From: Micromonospora sp. MW-13
GTDB taxonomy: Bacteria > Actinomycetota > Actinomycetes > Mycobacteriales > Micromonosporaceae
Assembly: GCF_003434305.1 (NCBI RefSeq)
Contig: NZ_QKKX01000013.1
Coordinates: 1 to 64,000, forward strand
DNA: 64,000 bases
Direction: 5' to 3'
The position numbers and the translations under genes were made by a program. The notes beneath the pieces are model-generated. The model worked only from the letters and a program-made list of their open reading frames with translations. It was not told where the DNA came from and made no database searches. Shown here piece after piece: positions 45,796 to 54,272 of this stretch. The first letter of the stretch is position 1. Each line of letters starts with the position of its first letter.

Positions 45796-46119
45796 ATGAC
45801 CGAGGTGGTCGAGTTCGCCCTGGATGGCGGCGGCAGCGTGCTCGTCGCGGTGGACGACACCCCGGGGATCGCTCCTGCCTCCGCCGCCGAGGACGTGCTG
45901 CGCAAGGCCGGGGTGAGCTTCAACCGGGCGATCGGTCAGGCGCGCGACGCCGCATCCGCCGCGTTGACCGAGTTCCGCTCCATGGCCGACCGGCCGGACG
46001 AGGTGGAGATCAGCTTCGGGGTCCAGCTCAGCGCCGAGGCGGGCGCGCTGATCGCCCGTACGGGGGTGCAGGGCCAGCTCCAGGTGACCGTGCGCTGGCA
46101 CCGGTCCCCCGCCGCCTGA
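45796..46119 (+). CDS. Trypsin-co-occurring (Trypco1/CU044_2847) domain protein
   Basis: A 107-aa protein: VEFALDGGGSVLVAVDD, then FNRAIGQARDAASAALTEF, EVEISFGVQLSAEAGALI and LQVTVRWHR. This fits the CU044_2847 family, described as co-occurring with trypsin-like proteases in predicted conflict systems. It ends the run that starts with the trypsin-STAND gene. It may be a substrate or adaptor of the protease. ATG 45796 is preceded by GAAAGGACG. Confidence 0.85.
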   Translation: MTEVVEFALDGGGSVLVAVDDTPGIAPASAAEDVLRKAGVSFNRAIGQARDAASAALTEFRSMADRPDEVEISFGVQLSAEAGALIARTGVQGQLQVTVRWHRSPAA

Positions 46120-46183
46120 CCGGCGCCCTTCCACGTCGGGGTGCCTCGGACGGTTCGTCCGCTCGCCGGCGGAGCGCCCGGTC

Positions 46184-46669
46184 CTAGCTCCCGTCGGGGG
46201 CCGGGACGTGCACCTCGCACCAGACGATCTTGCCCCGGGGATCCGGGTGGCAGCCCCACGCGGCGGCGAGGGTGTCGATCAGCCACATGCCCCGCCCGCC
46301 GAGCGCCTCGAAGTCCGGGCGGGCGAGCACCGGCAACTCCGGGTTCGAGTCGGTGACCTCCACCCGGACCTGGCCGGCGCGCAGGCCCACCCGCAGCCCG
46401 AGCGGGGGCGCTGCGTATCGCACGGCGTTGGTGATGATCTCGCTGGTCAGCAGCACGGCGGTGTCGGCGACCTGGTCCGGCACCCGCCACCGGTGCAGGT
46501 GCTCGGCGACGAAGCGGCGACCCTCGGCGCTCGCGGTGCCGGCGTTGGGCAGAACGGGCAGGGTCGCCAGGTACGGCCAGTGGTGGGAGGAGGAAAGCGC
46601 GGAATCCGGCGGCAACAGGCGCTCCAGAGACGATGGCTGGCGGCGCGCGGGGTCCTCGTCGGTGCCCAT
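46184..46669 (-). CDS. Anti-sigma-type HATPase
   Basis: A 161-aa GHKL ATPase of the RsbW/SpoIIAB-like group common in streptomycetes: N-box SEIITNAVRYA, followed by VRVEVTDSNPELP and GGRGMWLIDTLAAAWG. Such proteins bind an anti-anti-sigma or sigma factor. It converges with the Trypco1 gene. ATG 46669. Confidence 0.88.
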   Translation of the reverse strand: MGTDEDPARRQPSSLERLLPPDSALSSSHHWPYLATLPVLPNAGTASAEGRRFVAEHLHRWRVPDQVADTAVLLTSEIITNAVRYAAPPLGLRVGLRAGQVRVEVTDSNPELPVLARPDFEALGGRGMWLIDTLAAAWGCHPDPRGKIVWCEVHVPAPDGS

Positions 46670-46947
46670 CGGATCGCCGCCGACCGGCGGCTGACGTCTC
46701 CCAGTGTGGCACGCCGGGTACGGCAGGGCAGCGGCGCAGCCACCGTCGCGGCGTCCTCGCGGTGACCCGCCGCCCTGCGGAGCTTCGACGTCGGCGGTCC
46801 CGCCCGGCCGGGGTGGCCGCCGGGGCGCGCCGACAACGCCCGCGCCCGCCGCCAAGGCCCGCGCCTGCCGCCCGTCCGAACCGTCGACCTCAGTCGGCCG
46901 GCGCCGGGCGGCGGCACCACGACGAAGACCCGCAGAGGTAGTTCGGC

Positions 46948-46982
46948 GGTTCGGCGGCCCCCGGCCGCGATCGGGCCGAACC
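46948..46982. repeat. Inverted repeat ahead of the 47043 gene
   Basis: GGTTCGGC (46948-46955) and GCCGAACC (46975-46982) are perfect 8-bp arms around a 19-base GC loop, 60 bp before the gene. The rest of the 373-bp gap 46670-47042 shows no gene. Confidence 0.4.
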
Positions 46983-47042
46983 AGTTGCCGCGTTCAATAC
47001 AATGCGGAACGTCGACCGACCCGCTGCCCCGAGGTGATCCAC

Positions 47043-48164
47043 GTGCCGCCGTCCTCAGCCAGGAAGCCGGAGCGCCGGCGCGGGTCGCAGCCGCCCCGGG
47101 CCGACGGCCGGAACTCGCCACCCGACGCGGGGTCGCCGCACCGCGCCGGCCAGCACGCCGACCAGGCCGGACCCCGGGCCGACCAGGCCGGGGCCGGACA
47201 GCCGGCCCCCCGGGAGAAACGATCAGGCCGGGAGAAACGATCAGGCCGGGAGGAACGGTCGGCCACCGCGGACGGGCAGCCGCCCCGCTCGGACGGGCAG
47301 CCGGACGTCCCGCCGGCCCGCCTCTCGCGGCGCGGGGTGTTGTGGGCGGCCGGAGGCGCGCTGGTGAGCGCGGTCGTCGGCGCGGTGGTCGCCGAGGCTG
47401 CCAACCGGCTCACCTCGTCCGAGCAGGCGGTGCGCGACGACGTCGCGGTCGAGGAGGCCAAGCGGGCGACGGCCCAGCGGAAGCCGCCCCTGTCCGTCAA
47501 CGCCTACTACTACGACCGGTCCGACGACGCCGTGGCCTACCTGTTCGCCCAGCCGTTGACCGCCGAGCAGCAGGAGCGCCTGCGCACCCGGCCGGAGGAG
47601 TTGCTCGCCCCGGCGGCCCTGGCCTCCGCCAGCGGGGTCAGAACGGTGGTGGGGGTTGCCGAGCAGCACCCGTACCGGTCGTTCACCCGGGTCCGGCTGT
47701 CGGTGGTCGGCCAGTGGACCGGTCCCGTCTTCGTCACCCGGATCCGGGCCCGGGTGCGGCAACGCTCGTCGCCGCTGTCCGGCGCGTTCCTGTTCCAGGG
47801 GAGCGAGGGTGGCGGGGAGCCGCTGCCGATCGGGTTCGACCTGGACGCGACCGACGCCGTCGCGCGGGTCCTCGAACCCGACGGGCGGCTCGGTGCGGCG
47901 TACCTGGACCGGCACTCGCTGAGCCTGGCGCCGGGCGAGCCGCTCTCCGTGGACGTGCAGGCCCAGACCGACCGGTCGTACTGCGAGTGGGTCATCGAGG
48001 TGGAACTCGACCTCGGCGGCGAGCAGCGGGTGCTCACCGTCGACGACGACGGCCGGCCCTTCCGGAGCAGCAGCCTGGCCCCCCGCTACCAGGACCGGCA
48101 CCACGCCCGGCTCACCGGCGGCTGGAGCGCCGACGGCGCCGGCCCGCCGGTGTGGCGCAAGTGA
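47043..48164 (+). CDS. Membrane-anchored protein, unknown function
   Basis: A 373-aa protein. About 90 residues of charged, repetitive linker come first (two SGREKR-type direct repeats near 60-72). A Tat-like LSRRGVLWAAGG and TM helix (about 93-120) follow, then an extracytoplasmic beta-rich domain of about 230 residues with LSVNAYYYDRSDDAV and SLSLAPGEPLSVDVQ. GTG 47043. No known domain. It overlaps the next gene by 4 bp (GTGA), so the two form an operon. Confidence 0.75.
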   Translation: MPPSSARKPERRRGSQPPRADGRNSPPDAGSPHRAGQHADQAGPRADQAGAGQPAPREKRSGREKRSGREERSATADGQPPRSDGQPDVPPARLSRRGVLWAAGGALVSAVVGAVVAEAANRLTSSEQAVRDDVAVEEAKRATAQRKPPLSVNAYYYDRSDDAVAYLFAQPLTAEQQERLRTRPEELLAPAALASASGVRTVVGVAEQHPYRSFTRVRLSVVGQWTGPVFVTRIRARVRQRSSPLSGAFLFQGSEGGGEPLPIGFDLDATDAVARVLEPDGRLGAAYLDRHSLSLAPGEPLSVDVQAQTDRSYCEWVIEVELDLGGEQRVLTVDDDGRPFRSSSLAPRYQDRHHARLTGGWSADGAGPPVWRK

Positions 48165-49033
48165 GCGCCGGCCGGAACCGGCTGGTCCGGCTCGTCGCCG
48201 TCGGGGTGCTGCCCGCGATGCTGGCCTTCGTCGTCGTCCACGCCCTGCGGGCGGGTGACGGCGAGGATCATCGGGGACGGTCGAGCGGCGGCGGGGACGT
48301 CGACGCGACCGGGCCGGCCGAGGCGCTCGACCTGACCGCCACGCTCGTCGGCACCCGCTACCAGCGCGAGCCGACGTTCCAGGTACGGCAGGAGCGGGCC
48401 GCGGTGAGCCCGCCGCCGGAGGTGCGGGACTGCCGCCAGTTCGCGGCGTGGGCGCAGCGGGAGGGCGGCGTCCCGGCCGGCCCGGATCCCGTCCACATCC
48501 TGTCGTTGCACGCCCGGCGCAGCGTGGACGTGCAGTTCATCGGCGTCGTCGCGGTGCCGGTCGCGCAGCCCTCCCTCGACACGCAGGGGCCGTGGGTCGA
48601 GCTGGCCTGCCGCGACGCCGCCCCGGCCGCCACCGGCCCCCCAGCCGCCACCAGTTCCCCGGCCGCCACCAGTTTCCCGGCCGACGACGGTCCCGCGTAC
48701 GTCGGCGCCCAGCGGCACGTCCTCACCGCCGGGCAGGCCGTGGAACTGCCGGTCGACCTGGACCCGCCGTCCGGTCCCGACCGGGCGTTCCCGCCCGGGA
48801 TCGCCGACTACTACCTCCAGGTGCGGATGGAGGTCGACGGGGTGGAACAGACCCGGGAGTTGCGCAACGGCACCGGGTACTTCCGGTGCTGCGGACGCAC
48901 CACCTTCATGGGCTTCCAGGCCGCCCGGTACGAGTGGACCCTCTCCCCGGCGCGCGTCCTGCGGTACTGCGCCGAACTACGGTATGTCGACCGGCCGCCA
49001 CCACGGACCTGCGCGCCGCGCGAGCCGGCCTGA
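48161..49033 (+). CDS. Membrane-anchored protein, unknown function
   Basis: A 290-aa protein with one N-terminal TM (RLVAVGVLPAMLAFVVVHAL), a low-complexity linker and a cysteine-bearing beta-rich domain with DCRQFAAWAQREGG. A Pro/Ala/Thr repeat PAAT-SPAATS-P lies near 165-180. The C-terminus carries FRCCGR and a pair of Cys. GTG 48161. Partner of the preceding gene; function unknown. The following 186 bp (49034-49219) show no gene I can defend. Confidence 0.73.
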   Translation: MSAGRNRLVRLVAVGVLPAMLAFVVVHALRAGDGEDHRGRSSGGGDVDATGPAEALDLTATLVGTRYQREPTFQVRQERAAVSPPPEVRDCRQFAAWAQREGGVPAGPDPVHILSLHARRSVDVQFIGVVAVPVAQPSLDTQGPWVELACRDAAPAATGPPAATSSPAATSFPADDGPAYVGAQRHVLTAGQAVELPVDLDPPSGPDRAFPPGIADYYLQVRMEVDGVEQTRELRNGTGYFRCCGRTTFMGFQAARYEWTLSPARVLRYCAELRYVDRPPPRTCAPREPA

Positions 49034-49219
49034 GCACGCCGTTCCCGGGCGCGCCGGTCCCCACTGACGGCGGCCAGGTCAAGGAGTACGTCGAGCTGGC
49101 CGTCGTCCGCTGCCCCGGTGCCGACACCGGGCTGACCGGGCACCGGCTGACCGGGACGTGGGACGGCCGGCCCGCGCTGCCGCTGGCGTACGCCGCGCTG
49201 CGCTGAGCGCCCCGGCGGC

Positions 49220-50497
49220 TCAGTGCGCCGCCACGACCACCGCGTCCGCTTCGAGCTCGGCGAGCCGGGCCGGCCGCACCACCAGCAACAGGACCGTCGT
49301 CGCCGCCACCATGCCACCGGCGACGACCAGGGCCATCGCCACCGCGCCGGTGCCCAGCACGCCCACCAGGGGCGCGGCCAGCGCGCCGACGCCGAACTGC
49401 ACCGCGCCGAGCAGCGCCGAGGCGGTGCCGGCCGCCTCGCCGTGCCGGGACAGGGCCAGGGCCGGCGCGTTCGGCATCGCCAGGCCCGCCGCCGCCAGCA
49501 CCACCCACAGCGACGCCAGCAGGCTCGGCAGCCCGCCGAGCCCGGTCGCGGCGAAGGCGAGCAGCGCCATCCCGGCCACGGTCCCGACGGCCAGGGCGGC
49601 CACGAGGATCCGCTGCGGCGAGTAGCGGCGCAGCAGTCGTACGTTGCCCTGGGTCGCCGCGATCAGGCCGACCGCTCCCGCGCCGAAGGCCAGCCCGAAC
49701 TGCTGCTCGTCCAGCCCGTACTGCTCCTGTAGGACGAACGACGACCCGGCCACGTACGCGAACAGCGCCGCCATGGCCAGCCCGGCGACCAGGACCAGAC
49801 CCACGAACGTACGGTCCCGCAGCAGCGAGGCGTACACCCGGGCCGTCCCAAGCAACCCGCCGCGCCGGCGCCGTTCGGCCGGCAGCGTCTCGCGCAGGCC
49901 GATCGCGGCGACGACGACGAGCAGCACGCCGAAGGCGGCCAGGGCGACGAACACGCCACGCCAGTCCGTCCAGCGCAGCAGCCCGCTGCCGAGGGTCGGC
50001 GCGAGGATCGGCGCCGCCCCCATGACCAGCAGCAGCCGGGACAGCAGCCGGGCGAACTCCGTGCCGTCGAACAGGTCCCGGACCACGGCCATCGCGACCA
50101 CGGACGCGGCGGCGACGCCGAGGCCCTGCACCACCCGCAGCGCGCCGAGGACCGCGATGTTCGGCGCGACGACGCAGAGCAGCGAGGCCACGACGTGCAG
50201 CGCGATGCCGGCGATCAGGGGCGTACGCCGCCCGACGGCGTCGGACAGCGGGCCGATCACCAGTTGGCCGAGGGCGAGGCCCGCCAGCGTGCCGGTGAGG
50301 GTCAGCTGGACCGCCGCCGACGTGGTGCCGAAGTCGGTGACGATCGAGGGCAGGGCGGGCAGGTACATGTCGATGGTCAGCGGGCCCACCGCGATCAGCG
50401 AGCCGAGGACGAGGACGAGGCGCAGGCGCTGCCGGCGGCTCATCAGGTCCCCCGGCGTGCGCGGCGCCGCCGAGGCGTCGACACCGGTGGCGGTCAC
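49220..50497 (-). CDS. MFS transporter, Bcr/CflA family
   Basis: A 425-aa drug-resistance transporter with 12 TM helices. Motifs are LTIDMYLPALPSI, GQLVIGPLSDAVGRRTPLIAG (the GPLSDxxGRR loop), GLGVAAASVVAMAVVRDLF and VMGAAPILAPTLGSGLL. It exports bicyclomycin-, sulfonamide- or chloramphenicol-type compounds in characterised relatives. Start GTG 50497. Confidence 0.92.
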   Translation of the reverse strand: MTATGVDASAAPRTPGDLMSRRQRLRLVLVLGSLIAVGPLTIDMYLPALPSIVTDFGTTSAAVQLTLTGTLAGLALGQLVIGPLSDAVGRRTPLIAGIALHVVASLLCVVAPNIAVLGALRVVQGLGVAAASVVAMAVVRDLFDGTEFARLLSRLLLVMGAAPILAPTLGSGLLRWTDWRGVFVALAAFGVLLVVVAAIGLRETLPAERRRRGGLLGTARVYASLLRDRTFVGLVLVAGLAMAALFAYVAGSSFVLQEQYGLDEQQFGLAFGAGAVGLIAATQGNVRLLRRYSPQRILVAALAVGTVAGMALLAFAATGLGGLPSLLASLWVVLAAAGLAMPNAPALALSRHGEAAGTASALLGAVQFGVGALAAPLVGVLGTGAVAMALVVAGGMVAATTVLLLVVRPARLAELEADAVVVAAH

Positions 50498-50733
50498 CGG
50501 GACGGCTCCGACCGGTGGGCGCAGCGCCGGGCGGGGAACGGTTCAGCAGTCACACCTGGCTGCAAACCCGGATCCGCTGATCTGATTCCCCCTCGCAGCA
50601 GAGGTGACAGACGTCACCGCCGGTGACGATCGGCCGTCCGCAGGCACGCCGGCACGCCCCCAGACCGAGCCGCGCACCCCCGGGGGCGGCCGGGGCGGGC
50701 GGGGTGGGCGGGGGGTAGGGGGCGGACCGCAGC

Positions 50734-51189
50734 TCAGCGGGGTCGGTGCCGGGTCGCGGGGCTGGTCGAGCCGCGGACCACCAACTCCGGCTCGAAGAGC
50801 AACTCGTCGCGCAGCACACCGGCGCCGTCGATCTGGGTGACCAGCAGGTCCACCGCGGCCTGGCCCATCGTCTCGATCGGCTGCCGCACCGTGGTCAGCG
50901 GCGGATCGGTGCAGGTCATGAACGCCGAGTCGTCGACGCCGGCGTTCACCAGCACCACCGGGAGCCCCCGGTCGGTCAGCCGCCGGCAGTGGTCGTGCGA
51001 CGCGCCGGCGAGCGCGTACGACCCGCCGGCGAAGATGATGCCGGACACCTGGTGGTCGAGCAGCATCTCGACGTAGTCCGACTCGGACACGCCGCCGATG
51101 GTGCGGGCGCAGAGCGCCGGGGTGTACCCGCGCTGGGCCAGCGTCCCGGTGACCACCTCGGCGAGCGTGTAGGAAACTTCCAAGATCAA
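50734..51189 (-). pseudogene. LacI-family regulator with lost HTH and internal deletion
   Basis: A 151-codon open frame. The first part, ARTIGGVSESDYVEMLLDHQ then SGIIFAGGSYAL and LPVVLVNAGVDD, is the N-lobe of a LacI effector domain. It jumps directly to SAFMTCTDPPLTTVRQPIET, which belongs at the end of the domain. The central 100-plus residues are absent, joined at a shared GACGAC (Asp-Asp). The HTH that should precede it is also missing. The residual product could not bind DNA or fold normally. Confidence 0.78.
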
Positions 51190-51405
51190 GATATTTTCCT
51201 GTAAACATTCTTCACGTGCGCATCGATGCTCGTTACGATCTCGTCGGGAACGTCTTCTGGATCACGCCAGGCGGACGCACACCCGGCCCGTCGTGGCGGC
51301 GGCGACGGGTGAGCGGGGACGCCGATCGGGGCCGAGCACATCGTCGGCCGCGACGCGAGGTCCAGCCCGCCACCTCACCCCATCCCCCGTAGTCGAGAGG
51401 CGTCT

Positions 51406-52473
51406 ATGTCCAGTTTTGGTAACTCCGTCGTGCGACGCCGCACCCTTCTCGCCACCGCGGCGGGCGCACTGGTCGCGCCCATGTTCGCCGGCCGGGCGCA
51501 CGCCGCCGTCCCCCGCGTCTACATCGACCCGGGACACGGCGGCACCGACCCCGGCGCGGTCGGCAACGGTCTGCAGGAAAAGAGCCTCACCCTCGACATC
51601 TCGCTACAGCTACGCAACATCCTGCAGGCCAACTGGAGTGTCGACGTGCGGATGTCCCGGACGACCGACATCACCCGCAGCCTCACCTACCGTACGGACG
51701 ACGCCAACGCCTGGGGCGCGAACCTGTTCGTGAGCGTCCACATCAACTCCGGTGGCGGCACCGGCTTCGAGAGCTACCGGTATCCCACGTCGGACTCGGC
51801 GACCGTCAGCCTGCACAACGCCCTCCATCCACGGGTCCTGTCCGGCATGCGTTCGATCGGAACGGTCACCGACCGTGGTCAGAAGACGGCCAACTTCCAT
51901 GTGCTTCGCGAGACCACCATGCCGGCGGTGCTGACCGAGAGCCTGTTCATCGACACGGTCGCCGACGCGAACCTGCTCAAGCGCGCCGACTTCATCACCG
52001 CTGTCGCGCGTGGGCACGCCCAGGGCATCGCCGCCTACCTGGGGCTCGGCACCACTCCGCCCGCGTACAGCACCATTGTGGACAACGCCACCGCGGGCCG
52101 CTTCACCGCGAGCACCAACTGGTCCACCTCGGCCTACTCGGCCCAGCGCTACGGAACCGAGTACCGCTTCGCCAACCCGGTGCTCGCGAGCGACGCGGCC
52201 TGGTTCAAGGTGAACATCCCGCAGGCCGGCAACTATCGGATCGACGTGTGGAATCCGGCTGACCCCGGGTACAACAGCGCGGCGCCGCACGTGGTCGTCA
52301 CCGCCTCGGGAAACCAGACGGTGAATGTGGACCAGCGCACCGGCGGCGGCGGATGGCGTTCGATCGGCACCTTCAACCTCGCCGCGGGCGACCGTGACCT
52401 GGTGGGCGTGAGCCGCTGGACCAACGCCACCGGATACGTGATCGCCGATGCGGTGCGGGTCACCCGGGTCTGA
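51406..52473 (+). CDS. Tat-exported N-acetylmuramoyl-L-alanine amidase
   Basis: A 355-aa zinc amidase (Amidase_3). Signal: VRRRTLLATAAGALVAP to AHAAV. Catalytic residues: His in YIDPGHGGTDPGAVG, Glu in QEKSLTLDIS, His in FVSVHINSGGG and Glu in PAVLTESLFID. A C-terminal domain (about 225-355, from STIVDNATAGRFTAS) resembles a golvesin-type beta-sandwich. It cleaves the amide between N-acetylmuramate and the stem peptide. ATG 51406 has GAGAGG upstream. Confidence 0.9.
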   Translation: MSSFGNSVVRRRTLLATAAGALVAPMFAGRAHAAVPRVYIDPGHGGTDPGAVGNGLQEKSLTLDISLQLRNILQANWSVDVRMSRTTDITRSLTYRTDDANAWGANLFVSVHINSGGGTGFESYRYPTSDSATVSLHNALHPRVLSGMRSIGTVTDRGQKTANFHVLRETTMPAVLTESLFIDTVADANLLKRADFITAVARGHAQGIAAYLGLGTTPPAYSTIVDNATAGRFTASTNWSTSAYSAQRYGTEYRFANPVLASDAAWFKVNIPQAGNYRIDVWNPADPGYNSAAPHVVVTASGNQTVNVDQRTGGGGWRSIGTFNLAAGDRDLVGVSRWTNATGYVIADAVRVTRV

Positions 52474-52500
52474 GACCGCCCGGTCGGCCTTCTTGACGTC

Positions 52501-52530
52501 CGGACCGGCGGGCACGAGCCCGCCGGTCCG
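52501..52530. terminator. Bidirectional terminator hairpin
   Basis: CGGACCGGCGGGC and GCCCGCCGGTCCG are 13-bp perfect arms with an ACGA loop, between the converging amidase and membrane-protein genes. Confidence 0.75.
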
Positions 52531-52581
52531 TCGACGGAGGTGCCCAGTGGCCGGCTCTGGCCACAGAGCACCGCGCCGCAC

Positions 52582-53079
52582 TCAGATCTGCCGCACGGCC
52601 AGCAGGCTGAGGACGGCCACCAGCACGACGGCCGCCACGACGGTGATCATCCGAATCCGGACCCGGAGGTCGGTGTCCCACCTGTCGCCGGTGCCAGCGG
52701 CACGGCGGGCCAGCGGGGTCAACGCGCGCCCGACACCGAATCCGATTCCGGCGAGCATCGCGACGTGCAGGCGCTGACCGCCGAGGAGCAGGGCAACCGC
52801 CAGCACGTACGGGGCGGTCGCCGAGACGTAGGTGCGGACCCCGGTGCCGAGTTCGAACCCGAACTGCAGCGCCCCGCGCCGCAGGCTGCGCTGAAGTACG
52901 TCCTGCGGCACCTGCCGGGCGTTCTGCGGCAGCCGGATCGGCACCAGGCCCAGCTCACGGAGCAGCCCCAGCACCGCCACCGCCACGATGCCCGCGTACC
53001 GCCAGGGGCCGGGCAGCGGAGCGGACAGCCCGGAGAGCAACCCCAGCACCAACCCGCTGAGCGAGCCACCGACGATCAA
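52582..53079 (-). CDS. Polytopic membrane protein of the mau-like operon
   Basis: A 165-aa, roughly five-helix membrane protein ending LVAVLSLLAVRQI, with a central cytoplasmic loop NARQVPQDVLQRSLRRGALQ and FGFELGTGVRTY. TTG 53079 is the only standard start; an untranslated-looking in-frame segment (WRDRDRQGVVLTLF) extends upstream to the TGA that ends the 57-aa gene. Either translation begins at a non-standard codon or the two pieces were once one gene split by that TGA. No family is recognised. Confidence 0.6.
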   Translation of the reverse strand: MIVGGSLSGLVLGLLSGLSAPLPGPWRYAGIVAVAVLGLLRELGLVPIRLPQNARQVPQDVLQRSLRRGALQFGFELGTGVRTYVSATAPYVLAVALLLGGQRLHVAMLAGIGFGVGRALTPLARRAAGTGDRWDTDLRVRIRMITVVAAVVLVAVLSLLAVRQI

Positions 53080-53166
53080 CCCGGTGACGAACAGCGTGAG
53101 GACGACGCCCTGCCGATCTCGATCTCGCCACCCGGGCGAGGCCAGCGCGTGCGCGCTGTTGTGCGT

Positions 53167-53340
53167 TCAAACCGAGCCGGAGAGCGCGTAGCCGGCGAGC
53201 CCTCCGATCATCGCCCAGGTGAGCACATGCCCGTACGCGGCGGCGGCGAGCGCACCGACGGTGAGCAGCAGGAGGGGTACGAGCGGATCGGCGCCCCAGC
53301 GGCGTGCCGCCCGCACGGGCCCGGGCAGCGTTCGGGTCAT
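53167..53340 (-). CDS. Small membrane protein (57 aa)
   Basis: Starts ATG 53340 inside the stop of the mauA-like gene (ATGA overlap). It has a basic start and two hydrophobic helices (PLVPLLLLTVGALAAAAYG and TWAMIGGLAGYAL). Its TGA at 53167 is followed in the same frame by the next membrane gene. Confidence 0.6.
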   Translation of the reverse strand: MTRTLPGPVRAARRWGADPLVPLLLLTVGALAAAAYGHVLTWAMIGGLAGYALSGSV

Positions 53341-54272
53341 ACGGCGGCGCCGGTCAGCGTCCGCCAGGAGTTGACCCCGATCACACCGTCGACCGTCAGC
53401 CCGTTCTGCCGCTGGAAGTCGCGCGCGGCGCTGTCGGTCGCCGGGCCGAAGACCCCGTCGGTCACCAGCACGTAGCCGCGCCTGTTGAGCTGGCGCTGCG
53501 CGGCGCTGACGGCGTCGCCGCTGACCCCGGAGCGGACCGTGATCACGAGCGCCGGCCAGGTGGTCGCGTCGACGACACCGGTGGCCCCGATGCCGGCCGC
53601 CGCCTGGAAGTTCTTCACCTTCGCCTCGGTGTCGCCACCGAAGATCCCGTCGATCTCGGTCGCGTGGCCCCGGGCGGTCAGCAGGTGCTGCACGGTGAAG
53701 ACGTTCACCCCGGTGTTGGTCCGCTGGGTGGTGGGCCAGCCGACCGTGCCCAGGCATCCGCACTTGGTGTTCCACCGGCAGATCGACTTCACCCAGCCCG
53801 AGCTTGTCTTCTTGTATCCGTCGTGGCATCGGCGTTCGACCGAGCAGGCGCAGGCGCCGCACGCCCCGTTGTAGGCCCACAGCCAACCGTCGTACGTCCC
53901 GCCGTAGCACTGGTTCGGCCGCAGGATCCAGGTGACGCCGTCGTTCTTGTGGAATCCGGTGTACGTCCCGCTGGTGTTGCAGGAGTCGGCGAAGATCGTG
54001 CTCGGGCCACACCCCGGCGAGCAGTTGTGATCGCTGGCGTACGTCGGGCATGCGGCATAGATCTCGTAGCCGTCGGCGTACGCGCGGCGGGCTGCCGGAA
54101 ACACGCTGAGCGCGGCCATACCCACCGCGGTGCCCGCCCGGAGCAGGGTGCGTCGCGACAGCTCCCAGCCCGCGCGCCTGCGGCCACCTGGCTGAACCGG
54201 CACCCGCCGGACGGCGGCCCCGGTACCTGGGTCGGCTCCGCGCAGCCAGGGCACGGTGTCGAGACCGGTCAT
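53337..54272 (-). CDS. MauA-like cysteine-rich Tat protein with two peptidoglycan-binding domains
   Basis: A 311-aa exported protein. The Tat signal is ELSRRTLLRAGTAVG to RRAYA. Residues 70-180 hold 12 cysteines (75, 84, 88, 98, 122, 138, 141, 143, 149, 165, 171, 173) and six Trp, with a TWIL...CY...DG...Y...CGACAC pattern resembling the methylamine dehydrogenase light chain, which has six disulfides and a TTQ cofactor made from two Trp. Two PG_binding_1 domains follow (about 190-250 and 254-310; DGIFGGDTEAKVKNFQ, DGVFGPATDSAARDFQ). The gene lies directly after mauE- and mauD-like genes. It may be an MADH-light-chain-like enzyme or just a disulfide-rich wall protein. Confidence 0.8.
   Translation of the reverse strand: MTGLDTVPWLRGADPGTGAAVRRVPVQPGGRRRAGWELSRRTLLRAGTAVGMAALSVFPAARRAYADGYEIYAACPTYASDHNCSPGCGPSTIFADSCNTSGTYTGFHKNDGVTWILRPNQCYGGTYDGWLWAYNGACGACACSVERRCHDGYKKTSSGWVKSICRWNTKCGCLGTVGWPTTQRTNTGVNVFTVQHLLTARGHATEIDGIFGGDTEAKVKNFQAAAGIGATGVVDATTWPALVITVRSGVSGDAVSAAQRQLNRRGYVLVTDGVFGPATDSAARDFQRQNGLTVDGVIGVNSWRTLTGAAV

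Noticed and set aside
47212..47260. Short tandem repeats that might be part of a CRISPR-like array.
   Set aside because: Only two imperfect in-frame copies inside a coding linker; no spacers.
49034..49206. Possible short gene after the 48161 gene.
   Set aside because: It is the continuation of a frame overlapping the upstream gene, with no start signal or recognised motif.
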